Below, one piece after another: positions 55,052-64,000 of a stretch of DNA of 64,000 bases. The position numbers and the translations under genes are program-made. Within the stretch, counting starts at the first letter, position 1, and every line of letters begins with the position of its first letter. The stretch comes from Providencia rettgeri (GTDB lineage Bacteria; Pseudomonadota; Gammaproteobacteria; Enterobacterales; Enterobacteriaceae), in contig UGTZ01000001.1 of assembly GCA_900455085.1 (NCBI GenBank), positions 3,254,501 to 3,318,500 on the forward strand, written 5' to 3'. The notes under the pieces were generated by a model, which saw only the letters and a program-made list of their open reading frames with translations, ran no database searches and was not told the origin of the DNA.

Positions 55052-57865
55052 TTATTCAATGTTCAAAGCGTCATTAACCAGGGCTTTTTGTTGTTCCTGG
55101 TGTACGGACGTATAGCCAACTGCTGGAGATGAAGAAGCAGCTCGACCTGCATAACGTAAAGTTGCCCCTGCTGGGATAGCTTCACGGAAGTTATGTTGAC
55201 TGCAATACCAAGCACCTTGGTTTAATGGCTCTTCTTGACACCATACAAAGTCTTTTACATCAGTAAATTGCGCCAACGCTTTTTGAATGTCTTCGTGTGG
55301 GAACGGATATAGCTGTTCGATACGCACGATAGCCACGTCAGTTTGTTCATTTTTACGACGTTGTTCTAACAGATCGTAATAGACTTTCCCTGAACACATA
55401 ACGACGCGTTTCACATTTTTCGGATTGATTTCATCGATTTCACCGATAACTGGCTCAAATGTACCATTTGCCAATTCTTCCATGCTAGAGACCGCTAATG
55501 GGTGACGTAGCAGAGATTTTGGTGACATCACAATCAGAGGACGACGCATGCCACGTAAGGCTTGGCGACGTAACATGTGGTAAACCTGAGCAGGTGTTGA
55601 CGGAACACACACTTGCATGTTTTGGTCAGCACACAGTTGCAAGTAACGCTCTAAACGTGCAGATGAGTGCTCTGGACCCTGACCTTCATAACCATGAGGC
55701 AGTAACATGACCAGACCACACATACGACCCCATTTTTGCTCACCTGAGCTAATGAATTGGTCGATAACCACTTGAGCACAGTTAGCGAAGTCACCAAATT
55801 GTGCTTCCCAGATAGTCAATGCACGAGGTTCTGTGGTTGCATAACCATATTCGAATGCTAATACGGCATTTTCAGTCAGAACAGAGTCCCAAACATTAAA
55901 CACGCCTTGGCCGTTATGAATATTTTGCAGTGGAACATAAACTGAACCATTCGTTTGGTTGTGGACCACTGCATGACGGTGGAAGAATGTACCACGGCCC
56001 GCATCTTCACCCGATAAACGAACAGGAATACCTTCATCAACCAATGTTGCGTACGCTAAAGTTTCAGCTGCACCCCAGTCGAGAAGCTTTTCACCTTTCG
56101 CCATTTCGGCACGGTCTGCATAAATTTTCTCAACACGAGATTGCGCAACCACGCCCTCTGGAATGGTACTAACTTTAGTTGCCAGTTCAGTTAAGCGTTT
56201 AATATCAACGGTTGATTTATATGATGCATCCCATTCATGGTTTAAATATGGAGCCCATGTGTATGAATTCAGGCCCATTTCACGGTACTCTTCAACCACA
56301 CAGTTACCTGCATCTAGCGCATCGCGATACAGATTGACCATTTCAGTGACATCATTAGCACTTAACACATTTTCTGCAATTAAACGGTCTGCATAAATTT
56401 TACGTGGTGTTGGGTGCTGCTTGATTTTTTGATACATCACTGGCTGAGTTGCACTTGGCTCATCCGCTTCGTTATGGCCATGGCGGCGATAACATACTAA
56501 ATCAATCATAACATCGCGTTTGAACGTGTTACGGAAATCCAGTGCCAAACGAGTTACAAATGCCACTGCTTCAGGGTCATCTGCATTCACGTGGAAAATT
56601 GGTGCCTGCACCATCTTCACGATATCTGTACAGTATTCTGTAGAACGGGTGTCTTTCGGGTTAGAAGTGGTAAAACCAATTTGATTGTTAATTACGATAC
56701 GCACCGTACCGCCGACTTCATAACCACGTGCTTGTGACATATTCAACGTTTCTTGCACAACACCTTGGCCAGTTACTGCGGAGTCACCGTGAATAGTAAT
56801 AGGCAGAACCATGTTGCTACGGCCTTCATCTAAACGGTCACGACGAGCACGTACTGAACCAATAACCACAGGGCTAACAATCTCAAGGTGAGATGGGTTA
56901 AATGCTAATGCTAAGTGAACACGAGAACCTGCGGTTTCAAAGTCAGAAGAAAAACCTTGGTGATATTTAACGTCACCCGCACTAGAGTGATCTTTATGTT
57001 TACCCGCGAATTCATCAAATAATTCGCCCGGTTTTTTACCTAAGATATTAACTAAAACGTTTAAACGACCACGGTGAGCCATACCTAAAACAACTTCACG
57101 GGTATCTTGCTTGCCTGCGTGGTGGATTAAATCTTTCAGCATTGGGATCAGTGAATCACCACCTTCCAATGAGAAACGCTTGGCGCCTGGGAATTTAGCC
57201 CCAATGTAACGCTCAAGCCCTTCAGCCGCGGTTAATTCAGCTAAGAAGCGTTTTTTCTCTTCTACTGAGAAGATCTTAGAAACGTCAACAGACTCAAGAC
57301 GTTGTTGGATCCAACGTTTTTCTTCTGTATTCGTGATATGCATATATTCAGCACCGATAGAACCGCAATAAATACGTTTCAGGTGCTCATATAGCTCACT
57401 AAGCTTCATGGTTTCTTTGCCAATAGCAAATGAACCCACGTTGAATGTTTCGTTGAAGTCTTCTTTCGTCAGGTTGTGGAATGCTGGGTCTAAATCTGGA
57501 ACAGATTCACGTTTCCAAAGACCTAACGGGTCAAGATTCGCATTTTGGTGCCCGCGGAAGCGGAACGCATTGATTAATTGCAAAACTTTAACTTGTTTTG
57601 CGTCGATAGCTGGATCGCTAACAGAGGTGTGATAACGTGTAGAGTCTTTTGCTAAGCGACGGAAGTAATCGCGCGCTTGGGAGTGGAATTGTTCGCCGCT
57701 AGTGCCTAATGCTGCACCAGGGAGTTGCTCAAAAATTGCTTTCCACTCGGCATCGACAGAGTTAGGGTCAGTCAGATAATCTTCATAGAGCTGTTCTATA
57801 TAAGTCTGGTTCGCGCCTGCCAGAAAGCTTGAATCCAGCCAGTCCTTCATTACGCCGTTCTGCAT
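55052..57865 (-). CDS. sucA: 2-oxoglutarate dehydrogenase E1 component
   Basis: SucA is the thiamine diphosphate enzyme that decarboxylates 2-oxoglutarate. The 937-residue protein (E. coli 933) starts MQNGVMKDWLDSSFLAGANQ and carries VLGMAHRGRLNVLVNILGK, the TPP/Mg region HGDSAVTGQGVVQE, and IVINNQIGFTTSNP. The C-terminal half includes DAGRGTFFHRHAV and LLPHGYEGQGPEHSSARLER. It is the first suc gene and follows sdhB after a structured 500-base gap. Confidence 0.98.
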   Translation of the reverse strand: MQNGVMKDWLDSSFLAGANQTYIEQLYEDYLTDPNSVDAEWKAIFEQLPGAALGTSGEQFHSQARDYFRRLAKDSTRYHTSVSDPAIDAKQVKVLQLINAFRFRGHQNANLDPLGLWKRESVPDLDPAFHNLTKEDFNETFNVGSFAIGKETMKLSELYEHLKRIYCGSIGAEYMHITNTEEKRWIQQRLESVDVSKIFSVEEKKRFLAELTAAEGLERYIGAKFPGAKRFSLEGGDSLIPMLKDLIHHAGKQDTREVVLGMAHRGRLNVLVNILGKKPGELFDEFAGKHKDHSSAGDVKYHQGFSSDFETAGSRVHLALAFNPSHLEIVSPVVIGSVRARRDRLDEGRSNMVLPITIHGDSAVTGQGVVQETLNMSQARGYEVGGTVRIVINNQIGFTTSNPKDTRSTEYCTDIVKMVQAPIFHVNADDPEAVAFVTRLALDFRNTFKRDVMIDLVCYRRHGHNEADEPSATQPVMYQKIKQHPTPRKIYADRLIAENVLSANDVTEMVNLYRDALDAGNCVVEEYREMGLNSYTWAPYLNHEWDASYKSTVDIKRLTELATKVSTIPEGVVAQSRVEKIYADRAEMAKGEKLLDWGAAETLAYATLVDEGIPVRLSGEDAGRGTFFHRHAVVHNQTNGSVYVPLQNIHNGQGVFNVWDSVLTENAVLAFEYGYATTEPRALTIWEAQFGDFANCAQVVIDQFISSGEQKWGRMCGLVMLLPHGYEGQGPEHSSARLERYLQLCADQNMQVCVPSTPAQVYHMLRRQALRGMRRPLIVMSPKSLLRHPLAVSSMEELANGTFEPVIGEIDEINPKNVKRVVMCSGKVYYDLLEQRRKNEQTDVAIVRIEQLYPFPHEDIQKALAQFTDVKDFVWCQEEPLNQGAWYCSQHNFREAIPAGATLRYAGRAASSSPAVGYTSVHQEQQKALVNDALNIE

Positions 57866-58361
57866 TGTGATCCCTTAAGCTTTTAAAGCTTTAGTTTTCG
57901 CCGTGGTTAACTAATCGCCGCATTTAAGCGACCTCGATAAAGGTTCTCTTGGACGTGCTTTATGCATGTTCTCTCTTTGGGAGGCCCTTTATCAGTAAGG
58001 GTTTCCCTTTTAAGGAACCTTTAAAAACTGGCTGCGGTTTTTAAAGGCCCCTATGCTTGGGCTGTCGTCTTCATCTTTTGCAGTTGGCTATTTTTTCTAC
58101 TTTTTACTGTTACTTTCTTTGCTTTCACTTTTTTACGCTTTTGTAATGACAACGTTTTAATAAATACTACTTTTTATGGGTGACAATGTTACTTTCTGAT
58201 GCTCATTGTTGGTATTTCGTTTTCGCGCTTTTGTGAGCTTCCGCGCATTAAAATCATGTCATTGTTTTTACTTTACGCGTTTCTTTTAACTTATGTTTTT
58301 ATTTTGTGCTATTTCCATTTTAACCCACAGCACCTGAGCACTGCGGGTTAAATATTCATCA
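57866..58361. other. sdhB-sucA intergenic region with hairpins
   Basis: About 500 bases without a gene lie inside the sdh-suc transcript path. An 11-bp inverted repeat CCTTTAAAAAC/GTTTTTAAAGG at 58018-58047 and a TTTAACCC..GGGTTAAA hairpin at about 58317-58351, just after sdhB, are present. Neither has a good T-run on the minus strand. They may stabilise or process the transcript, as E. coli also has a long gap here; a sucA promoter is possible. Confidence 0.5.
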
Positions 58362-59079
58362 TTAAGCGCTATGTTTTAGTAACATAGATTTAATATGACC
58401 AATAGCTTTCGTTGGATTTAGTCCTTTAGGGCATACATTGACACAATTCATGATGCTATGACAGCGGAAGACACTAAAAGCGTCGTTCAGATCATCTAAT
58501 CGTGAATCGGTTTCAGTATCACGGCTATCAATTAAGAAGCGATACGCTGCCAACAAGCCTGCAGGCCCGATAAACTTGTCCGGATTCCACCAGAAAGATG
58601 GGCAAGAAGTCGAACAACAAGCACACAAAATACACTCATATAAACCATCGAGTTTTTCACGTTGTGCAGGAGTTTGTAAATTCTCACGCGCCGGTGGATT
58701 CTTGTTATCATTAATGAGATATGGACGAATTTTTTTCGTATTGGGTATAGAATTGAGTCATGTCGATAATCAGGTCACGCACAACAGGCAGACCCGGCAA
58801 TGGACGAATGACAATTTTCTTCCCACCACGGATTAAAGCAGATAATGGCGTAATACATGCCAACCCGTTTTTACCGTTCATGTTCAGACCATCAGAACCA
58901 CACACCCCTTCACGACAAGAACGGCGGAAGGATAATGTTGGATCTTGCTCTTTGATTTGGATTAACGCATCCAGCAACATCATGTCACGCCCTTCAGGAA
59001 CTTCTAGCGTGTAATCTTGCATATGTGGTGCGTTGTCCACATCAGGATTGTAGCGATAAATCGAAAATTGTAATTTCAT
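58362..59079 (-). pseudogene. sdhB: Succinate dehydrogenase iron-sulfur subunit, interrupted by a frameshift
   Basis: SdhB passes electrons from FAD to quinone through three Fe-S clusters. The first frame begins MKLQFSIYRYNPDVDNAPHM, has the [2Fe-2S] cysteines in RRSCREGVCGSDGLNMNG and runs to FYTQYEK. The last frame has CACCSTSCPSFWW and CHSIMNCVNVCPKGLNP for the other clusters. A T7 run at 58730-58736 has one base too many; with six the reading is QYEKIRPYLINDNKNPP, as in the family. The repaired product is 238 residues, equal to E. coli. Sequencing error is likely. It follows sdhA by 35 bases. Confidence 0.95.
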
Positions 59080-59114
59080 AGTTTATTTCTCCGCAACTGG
59101 ATTAACACCACGCA

Positions 59115-60881
59115 TTAGTAGGTACGAATTTTCGGTGGGAAGGCTTCACGCAGTTTTGGCTGCATGTTGACTTCACGACGCGTCATCGTTTCAGATTGCG
59201 GTAAATATAATGAGTGACATAACCAATTCGCATCGTCTCGCTCTGGGTAGTCAAAGCGGCTATGCGCACCACGACTTTCTGTACGGAAGTTTGCAGCTTG
59301 AGCAGTTGCATAAGCCGTTTCCATCAGGTTATCCAGTTCTAAACATTCGATACGCTGAGTATTAAATTCAGTCGAGGTATCATCAAGACGCGCATTTTGT
59401 AGACGTTCACGAATCACTTTCAGCTCTTCTAAGCCTTTCGCCATCGCATCACCTTCACGGAATACCGAGAAGTTATGCTGCATACAGGTTTGCAGTGCTT
59501 TACGGATTTCAGTTGGGTCTTCGCCAGTACGAGCACCTTCCCAACGGTTAAAGCGAGTCATCGCTGCATCGATATCAGATTCAGACGCATCACGCATTGA
59601 ACCTTGTTCCATGATGGACTCTTTCAAATGCAGACCCGCTGAACGACCAAATACGACTAAGTCGAGAAGTGAGTTACCGCCTAAACGGTTAGCGCCATGT
59701 ACAGATACACAGGCAATTTCACCGACAGCAAACAGACCCGGAATAACTTCATCTTCGCCGTTTTCATTATAACGAATAGCTTGACCAGTGACTTTAGTCG
59801 GAATACCGCCCATCATGTAGTGACAAGTAGGAATAACTGGAATTGGCTCTTTGATTGGGTCAACGTGAGCAAAGGTGCGAGATAACTCAAGAATACCCGG
59901 TAAACGTGATTCCAGAACTTCTTTTCCTAAGTGATCCAGTTTCAGTTTGGCATGTGGGCCCCATGGACCATCACAACCACGACCTTCACGGATTTCAATC
60001 ATGATAGAACGTGCGACAACATCACGACCCGCAAGGTCTTTTGCGTTCGGCGCATAGCGCTCCATGAAGCGTTCACCGTCTTTGTTCAACAGATAACCAC
60101 CTTCACCACGGCAGCCTTCAGTCACGAGAACACCCGCACCTGCGATACCTGTTGGGTGGAATTGCCACATTTCCATATCTTGTAGTGGAACACCTGCGCG
60201 AGCAGCCATCCCTACGCCATCACCCGTATTGATGTGTGCGTTAGTAGTTGATTGGTAAATACGACCAGCACCACCGGTTGCTAAAATAGTGGCTTTCGCT
60301 TTGAAATAAACCAGCTCACCTGTTTCCATACAAATTGCAGTACAACCTACGATATCACCATCTTGGTTTTTAACTAAATCAAGGGCATACCATTCAGAAA
60401 AAATGGTGGTGTGGTTTTTTAAGTTCTGCTGATACAAAGTATGTAACAGTGCGTGGCCAGTACGGTCAGCCGCAGCTGCAGTACGTGCAGCTTGCTCACC
60501 ACCGAAGTTTTTAGACTGACCACCAAATGGACGTTGATAAATACTTCCGTCATCAAGACGAGAGAATGGCAACCCCATATGCTCTAATTCGAGGATAGCT
60601 TCTGGCCCTGTTTTACACATATATTCAATAGCATCTTGGTCACCGATGTAGTCGGAACCTTTCACGGTATCGTACATATGCCATTCCCAGTTATCAGGGT
60701 GAGTATTACCTAAAGCAACAGTAATACCGCCTTGTGCTGATACAGTATGAGAACGGGTTGGGAAGACTTTTGACAGAAGCGCGCAAGATAGGCCCATCTG
60801 TGAAATTTGTAATGCGGCACGCATACCTGCGCCACCCGCACCGATAACGATAGCGTCAAACTCTCTGATTGGCAGATTCAT
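59115..60881 (-). CDS. sdhA: Succinate dehydrogenase flavoprotein subunit
   Basis: SdhA oxidises succinate to fumarate with a covalently bound FAD. The 588-residue protein (E. coli 588) has the FAD motif VIGAGGAGMRAALQ, the flavin-linked His in RSHTVSAQGG, HPTGIAGAGVLVTEGCRGEGG, and CHYMMGGIPT and GANRLGGNSLLDLVVFGR. It directly follows sdhD (start at the next base). Confidence 0.98.
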   Translation of the reverse strand: MNLPIREFDAIVIGAGGAGMRAALQISQMGLSCALLSKVFPTRSHTVSAQGGITVALGNTHPDNWEWHMYDTVKGSDYIGDQDAIEYMCKTGPEAILELEHMGLPFSRLDDGSIYQRPFGGQSKNFGGEQAARTAAAADRTGHALLHTLYQQNLKNHTTIFSEWYALDLVKNQDGDIVGCTAICMETGELVYFKAKATILATGGAGRIYQSTTNAHINTGDGVGMAARAGVPLQDMEMWQFHPTGIAGAGVLVTEGCRGEGGYLLNKDGERFMERYAPNAKDLAGRDVVARSIMIEIREGRGCDGPWGPHAKLKLDHLGKEVLESRLPGILELSRTFAHVDPIKEPIPVIPTCHYMMGGIPTKVTGQAIRYNENGEDEVIPGLFAVGEIACVSVHGANRLGGNSLLDLVVFGRSAGLHLKESIMEQGSMRDASESDIDAAMTRFNRWEGARTGEDPTEIRKALQTCMQHNFSVFREGDAMAKGLEELKVIRERLQNARLDDTSTEFNTQRIECLELDNLMETAYATAQAANFRTESRGAHSRFDYPERDDANWLCHSLYLPQSETMTRREVNMQPKLREAFPPKIRTY

Positions 60882-61226
60882 TTATGCACCCCACACAACA
60901 ATTGTTCCGTAAATTAAATAAGCCAACAGACCTACAACGATAGCCAGCTGCAATACTAAACGAATTGCTAAAGGTTTAACGTAGTCAGTCAGCACTTGCC
61001 ACATGCCAATCCACGCATGGACAAGAATCGAGAACAAGGTGAGGATTGTGAATACTTTCGTCACAGAAGAGGCGAAAAAGCCACGCCAGACTTCATAGGT
61101 AATGTCGTTAATAGCAACAAAACCAACAATGTAGAGTACGTAGAGTGCGATGACAATCGCAGAACCACGGATTAATAGCCAGTCCTGAATACCAGTACGG
61201 CCTAAAGCTGAAGCATTACTTACCAT
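60882..61226 (-). CDS. sdhD: Succinate dehydrogenase membrane anchor subunit
   Basis: SdhD anchors the enzyme and contributes to heme b and quinone binding. The 114-residue protein (E. coli 115) has three membrane helices and the HAWIGMWQVLTDYVKPLAIR segment with the heme-linked His and quinone-site Asp-Tyr. Its start overlaps sdhC by 7 bases. Confidence 0.97.
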   Translation of the reverse strand: MVSNASALGRTGIQDWLLIRGSAIVIALYVLYIVGFVAINDITYEVWRGFFASSVTKVFTILTLFSILVHAWIGMWQVLTDYVKPLAIRLVLQLAIVVGLLAYLIYGTIVVWGA

Positions 61227-61609
61227 ACTAAAATCCCCGCCAGAATTGCTAAAATCACGGTAATGACAAATGTAATTTTTGCAGATGAGTTACCAGCAGC
61301 AAGCGTTTCATCAACACAACCGAAATCCATTAGCATATGACGAATACCACCACAGATGTGGTAAGCCAAAGCAGTCAAGATGCCCCAAAGAATGAACTTA
61401 GCAAAAAAGCCAGTCATTATTTCAGACGCGTATTGAAAACCTTCTGGAGAGGAGAGAGATGTCCCTAACAACCAAAGCAGAATACCAACTGCGATGAGAG
61501 TAATGACGCCAGAGACACGGTGCAAGATCGAAGATATTGCAGTGATCGGGAAGTGAATCGTCTGCAAATCAAGGTTGACAGGTCTTTGTTTTTTCACAAT
61601 TTTGCCCAC
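61220..61609 (-). CDS. sdhC: Succinate dehydrogenase cytochrome b556 subunit
   Basis: SdhC is the other membrane anchor and provides a heme ligand (in GGIRHMLMDFG). I choose the GTG at 61609, which gives 129 residues, the E. coli length, beginning VGKIVKKQRPVNLDLQTI. An upstream ATG-opened frame to 61681 adds 24 residues without family support. Three membrane helices include GVITLIAVGILLWLLG. It heads sdhCDAB, divergent from gltA. Confidence 0.92.
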   Translation of the reverse strand: MGKIVKKQRPVNLDLQTIHFPITAISSILHRVSGVITLIAVGILLWLLGTSLSSPEGFQYASEIMTGFFAKFILWGILTALAYHICGGIRHMLMDFGCVDETLAAGNSSAKITFVITVILAILAGILVW

Positions 61610-62279
61610 ACAGCTCTTTATTATTTTCCATCCTCCGGACCTGGGGTGGAAATCAGACAGCGACAGGGGTACAAAATGCAACTTAACACAAACTCTAATC
61701 CATCATGTTTAAATAAAGTTGCATACTGATCACGCTGGGAACTCCTACTACAGGGTAATCCGGAGACCTGCCGCTAGTATAAAGTCTTCACAATGCCATT
61801 ACAATTCCCACACAAAATGTTTGGAGACATTTAGCCCGAACAGTGAGAAGGATCACGATTTAAACATTTTGTATAAATGTGCTTATCTTATTTGACAATG
61901 ATTCAACATTTATCTTACATATAGGTCTGGCAGAATTATCTTAACGGTGCTGTTTACCCTTCATCGGAAAAGAAAAAACGTGAATGTTGCAATGTTAAAT
62001 ACTCTTCAATTTGAACTATGATGGGTATTAATAACAAAAGTTATGAAAGTTGTTCCTCTTACCACAAATAATGATATTGTAGGGAAAACAACAAAAAGAA
62101 CATAACATCTACACACTCATAAACAACCTAATTACATTGTCGTCGGTCTCAGATTTCAGGTTTTATGTGATAGCGAGCTGATTTCCAAAGCATACCGGTA
62201 GAACAATGCACGAAGACACAGTATAACGCTGAGCTTCTGGGTTGTTGGGTGTCGATTATCAAGCGCTAAGGAGACCGTA
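61610..62279. other. Divergent sdhC-gltA control region
   Basis: This 670-base gap holds the promoters of sdhCDAB-sucABCD (minus) and gltA (plus). No gene is supported in it. A minus-strand promoter is listed separately. In E. coli this region is controlled by ArcA and CRP; I saw no high-quality site for either. Confidence 0.55.
61776..61804 (-). promoter_or_regulatory. Candidate sdhC promoter
   Basis: Minus-strand hexamers TTGTAA and TATACT are spaced by 17 bases, upstream of sdhC by about 160 bases. Only the spacing and hexamer match support it. Confidence 0.5.
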
Positions 62280-63566
62280 ATGGCTGATAACAAAGCTAAG
62301 CTAACGACTGGTAGTAAGGGTGATATTGACCTAGATATTTTAAGCCCAACGATTGGTCAAGACGTTATCGATGTCCGAACTTTAGGTTCTAAAGGGTTCT
62401 TTACCTACGACCCTGGTTTTACTTCTACTGCATCCTGTGAATCAAAAATCACCTATATCGATGGTGATCAAGGCATTCTGTTGCACCGTGGTTTCCCTAT
62501 CGATCAACTCGCCACTGAAGCCTCTTATCTCGAAGTTTGTTATATCCTGCTATACGGTGAAGCACCGACTCAAGAACAATATGACGTATTTAAAAATACG
62601 GTGACTCGCCATACAATGATCCATGAGCAAATTACACGCATGCTTAATGGTTTCCGCCGTGACTCACACCCGATGGCCGTTTTATGTGGTGTTACGGGGG
62701 CATTAGCCGCGTTCTATCACGATGCGTTGGATGTTAACAACCCACGTCACCGTGAAATTACGGCTTATCGCCTGCTGTCAAAAATGCCAACAGTTGCAGC
62801 GATGTGTTACAAATATTCAATTGGCCAACCTTTTGTTTATCCACGTAATGACCTGTCATACGCGGGTAATTTCTTGCATATGATGTTCTCTACACCCTGT
62901 GAAGAATACACGGTTAATCCTGTTTTAGAGCGCGCAATGGATCGTATTTTAATTCTGCACGCTGACCACGAGCAAAATGCCTCAACATCTACAGTTCGTA
63001 CTGCGGGTTCATCTGGTGCAAACCCATTTGCTTGTATCGCAGCGGGTATTGCATCACTGTGGGGGCCTGCTCATGGTGGTGCTAACGAAGCTTGCTTGCG
63101 TATGTTGGAAGAAATCCAAACCGTTGAGCACATCCCTGCATTTATCGAGCGCGCTAAAGACAAAAATGACTCTTTCCGCTTAATGGGCTTCGGCCACCGT
63201 GTTTATAAAAACCATGACCCACGTGCAACAGTAATGCGTGAAACTTGCCATGAAGTTCTAAACGAACTTGGCCTGAATGACAGTTTGCTGGAAGTCGCAA
63301 TGGAGCTGGAACGTATCGCATTAAACGACCCGTACTTCATTGAGAAAAAACTGTACCCGAACGTTGACTTCTATTCTGGTATCATATTGAAAGCAATGGG
63401 TATTCCATCTTCAATGTTTACTGTTATTTTTGCCATTGCACGTACTATTGGCTGGATTGCACATTGGAATGAAATGCACGATGACGGCTTGAAAATTGCT
63501 CGCCCTCGTCAGTTGTACACGGGTTATGATAAACGTGAATTCAACTCAGAATTAGCAAAAAAATAA
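62280..63566 (+). CDS. gltA: Citrate synthase
   Basis: GltA condenses acetyl-CoA and oxaloacetate to citrate. The 428-residue protein (E. coli 427) is of the NADH-sensitive hexameric type: it starts MADNKAKLTT, has GFTSTASCESKITYIDGDQG, HADHEQNASTSTVRTAGSSGANPFA, the active-site His in GPAHGGANEA and MGFGHRVYKNHDPRA, and a DVDFYSG-like PNVDFYSGI with the catalytic Asp. GGAGACC precedes the ATG. It is divergent from sdhC. Confidence 0.98.
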   Translation: MADNKAKLTTGSKGDIDLDILSPTIGQDVIDVRTLGSKGFFTYDPGFTSTASCESKITYIDGDQGILLHRGFPIDQLATEASYLEVCYILLYGEAPTQEQYDVFKNTVTRHTMIHEQITRMLNGFRRDSHPMAVLCGVTGALAAFYHDALDVNNPRHREITAYRLLSKMPTVAAMCYKYSIGQPFVYPRNDLSYAGNFLHMMFSTPCEEYTVNPVLERAMDRILILHADHEQNASTSTVRTAGSSGANPFACIAAGIASLWGPAHGGANEACLRMLEEIQTVEHIPAFIERAKDKNDSFRLMGFGHRVYKNHDPRATVMRETCHEVLNELGLNDSLLEVAMELERIALNDPYFIEKKLYPNVDFYSGIILKAMGIPSSMFTVIFAIARTIGWIAHWNEMHDDGLKIARPRQLYTGYDKREFNSELAKK

Positions 63567-63597
63567 TATTTAATTAAATCTACCCCTACACATGCTA

Positions 63598-63624
63598 AGG
63601 CCTCGAATTTTCGGGGCTTTTTTC
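63598..63624 (+). terminator. Intrinsic terminator after gltA
   Basis: GCCTCGAA and TTCGGGGC form an 8-bp stem with one wobble pair and a minimal loop, followed by TTTTTT and a further T-rich stretch, 33 bases after the gltA stop. Confidence 0.85.
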
Positions 63625-63650
63625 ATTTTTGTTTACCGAAGTTGTTTAAC

Positions 63651-64000
63651 TTACTGTTGTTGATATTCCCTTGGTGTCATCCCACTCATTTTACGGAAAA
63701 AACTAATAAATGCGCTATCGCTTGTTAGACCAAGTTCTTGAGTAATATAGTGATAGGGTTTTTCTTGTGCGAGTAATTCAATCGCTTTAATGTAACGCCA
63801 TTGTTGACGCCATGCTTGATAATTCATTCCTGTTTCTTTAAAAAAAATCCGGGTAATCGTCTTCTCACTCGCCCCAACAGTTTGTGCTAATTGGTTTAAA
63901 TTTGGAGGTAATTGTTCGATATCAACCCCTTTAAAACGCCTATCTTGCGGTAATGGTAGCAGTGTTGGCTCTAAAGTTGCACTTTGTAACTCATCGATAA
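63651..64000 (-). CDS. AraC-family transcriptional regulator, C-terminal part
   Basis: The minus strand reads through 116 codons to the window edge, so the N-terminal portion is outside. The visible part has the two helix-turn-helix units of an AraC domain: LAQTVGASEKTITRIFFKETGMNY and the final ITQELGLTSDSAFISFFRKMSGMTPREYQQQ. The style (KTITRIFFKETGMNYQAWRQQWR) resembles the cupin-type NimR/YeaM group. It is convergent with gltA. Confidence 0.88.
   Translation of the reverse strand, partial: IDELQSATLEPTLLPLPQDRRFKGVDIEQLPPNLNQLAQTVGASEKTITRIFFKETGMNYQAWRQQWRYIKAIELLAQEKPYHYITQELGLTSDSAFISFFRKMSGMTPREYQQQ

Overview
The window is about 64 kb of an AT-rich enterobacterial chromosome. Gene order and protein sequences fit the Morganellaceae, most likely Providencia: the backbone is uvrB-bio, pgl, ybhA, mod, gpmA, aroG, pnuC-nadA, tRNA-Lys, tol-pal, cyd, suc, sdh, gltA, which is the E. 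coli order around 17 minutes with different cargo between the blocks. Genus is an inference from sequence style; no 16S gene is present.

Layout. 1-7.6 kb: uvrB (last few residues cut by the window edge), bioBFCD and divergent bioA with a BirA-type operator. 7.6-8.9 kb: a 12-bp tandem repeat, a palindromic repeat element and pgl. 8.97-12.4 kb: an AT-rich four-gene insertion (sugar dehydrogenase, DegT/AHBA-type aminotransferase, Nudix hydrolase, inositol-phosphatase-like enzyme) that looks like a small amino-sugar pathway. 13.1-20.8 kb: ybhA, modABC, acrZ, modE, modF, with a full-length homologue of the Salmonella type III effector deubiquitinase SseL inserted between modA and acrZ. 21-31 kb: a CPBP protease, then a minus-strand carbohydrate operon: EIIB, EIIC, GH38 alpha-mannosidase, an unusual HPr-EI(N)-EIIA fusion, a KdgM-type porin and an exported metallophosphoesterase, preceded by a terminator in the leader. 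32-41 kb: gpmA, aroG, pnuC, nadA, an ANT(6)-type nucleotidyltransferase and two orphan alpha-helical ORFs. 41-42 kb: three intact tRNA-Lys genes mixed with degenerate copies that carry paired hairpins in the T-loop. 42-51 kb: tolQRAB-pal-cpoB and cydABX-ybgE. 51.6-64 kb: sucABCD, sdhCDAB, gltA and the C-terminal part of an AraC-family regulator.

How the genes work together. The conserved blocks supply biotin, molybdate, NAD precursors, DAHP, the Tol-Pal envelope machine, cytochrome bd and a large part of the TCA cycle. The accessory genes concern host interaction (SseL-like protein), uptake and cleavage of a mannose-containing compound, and possibly amino-sugar synthesis.

Major caveat. Nine genes are interrupted by one apparent single-base indel each, including gpmA, tolA, cydA, sucB and sdhB, and four of the nine lie in 7-base homopolymers. 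This pattern points to sequencing or assembly errors more than to real pseudogenes. I give those genes their full repaired spans and label them as interrupted.
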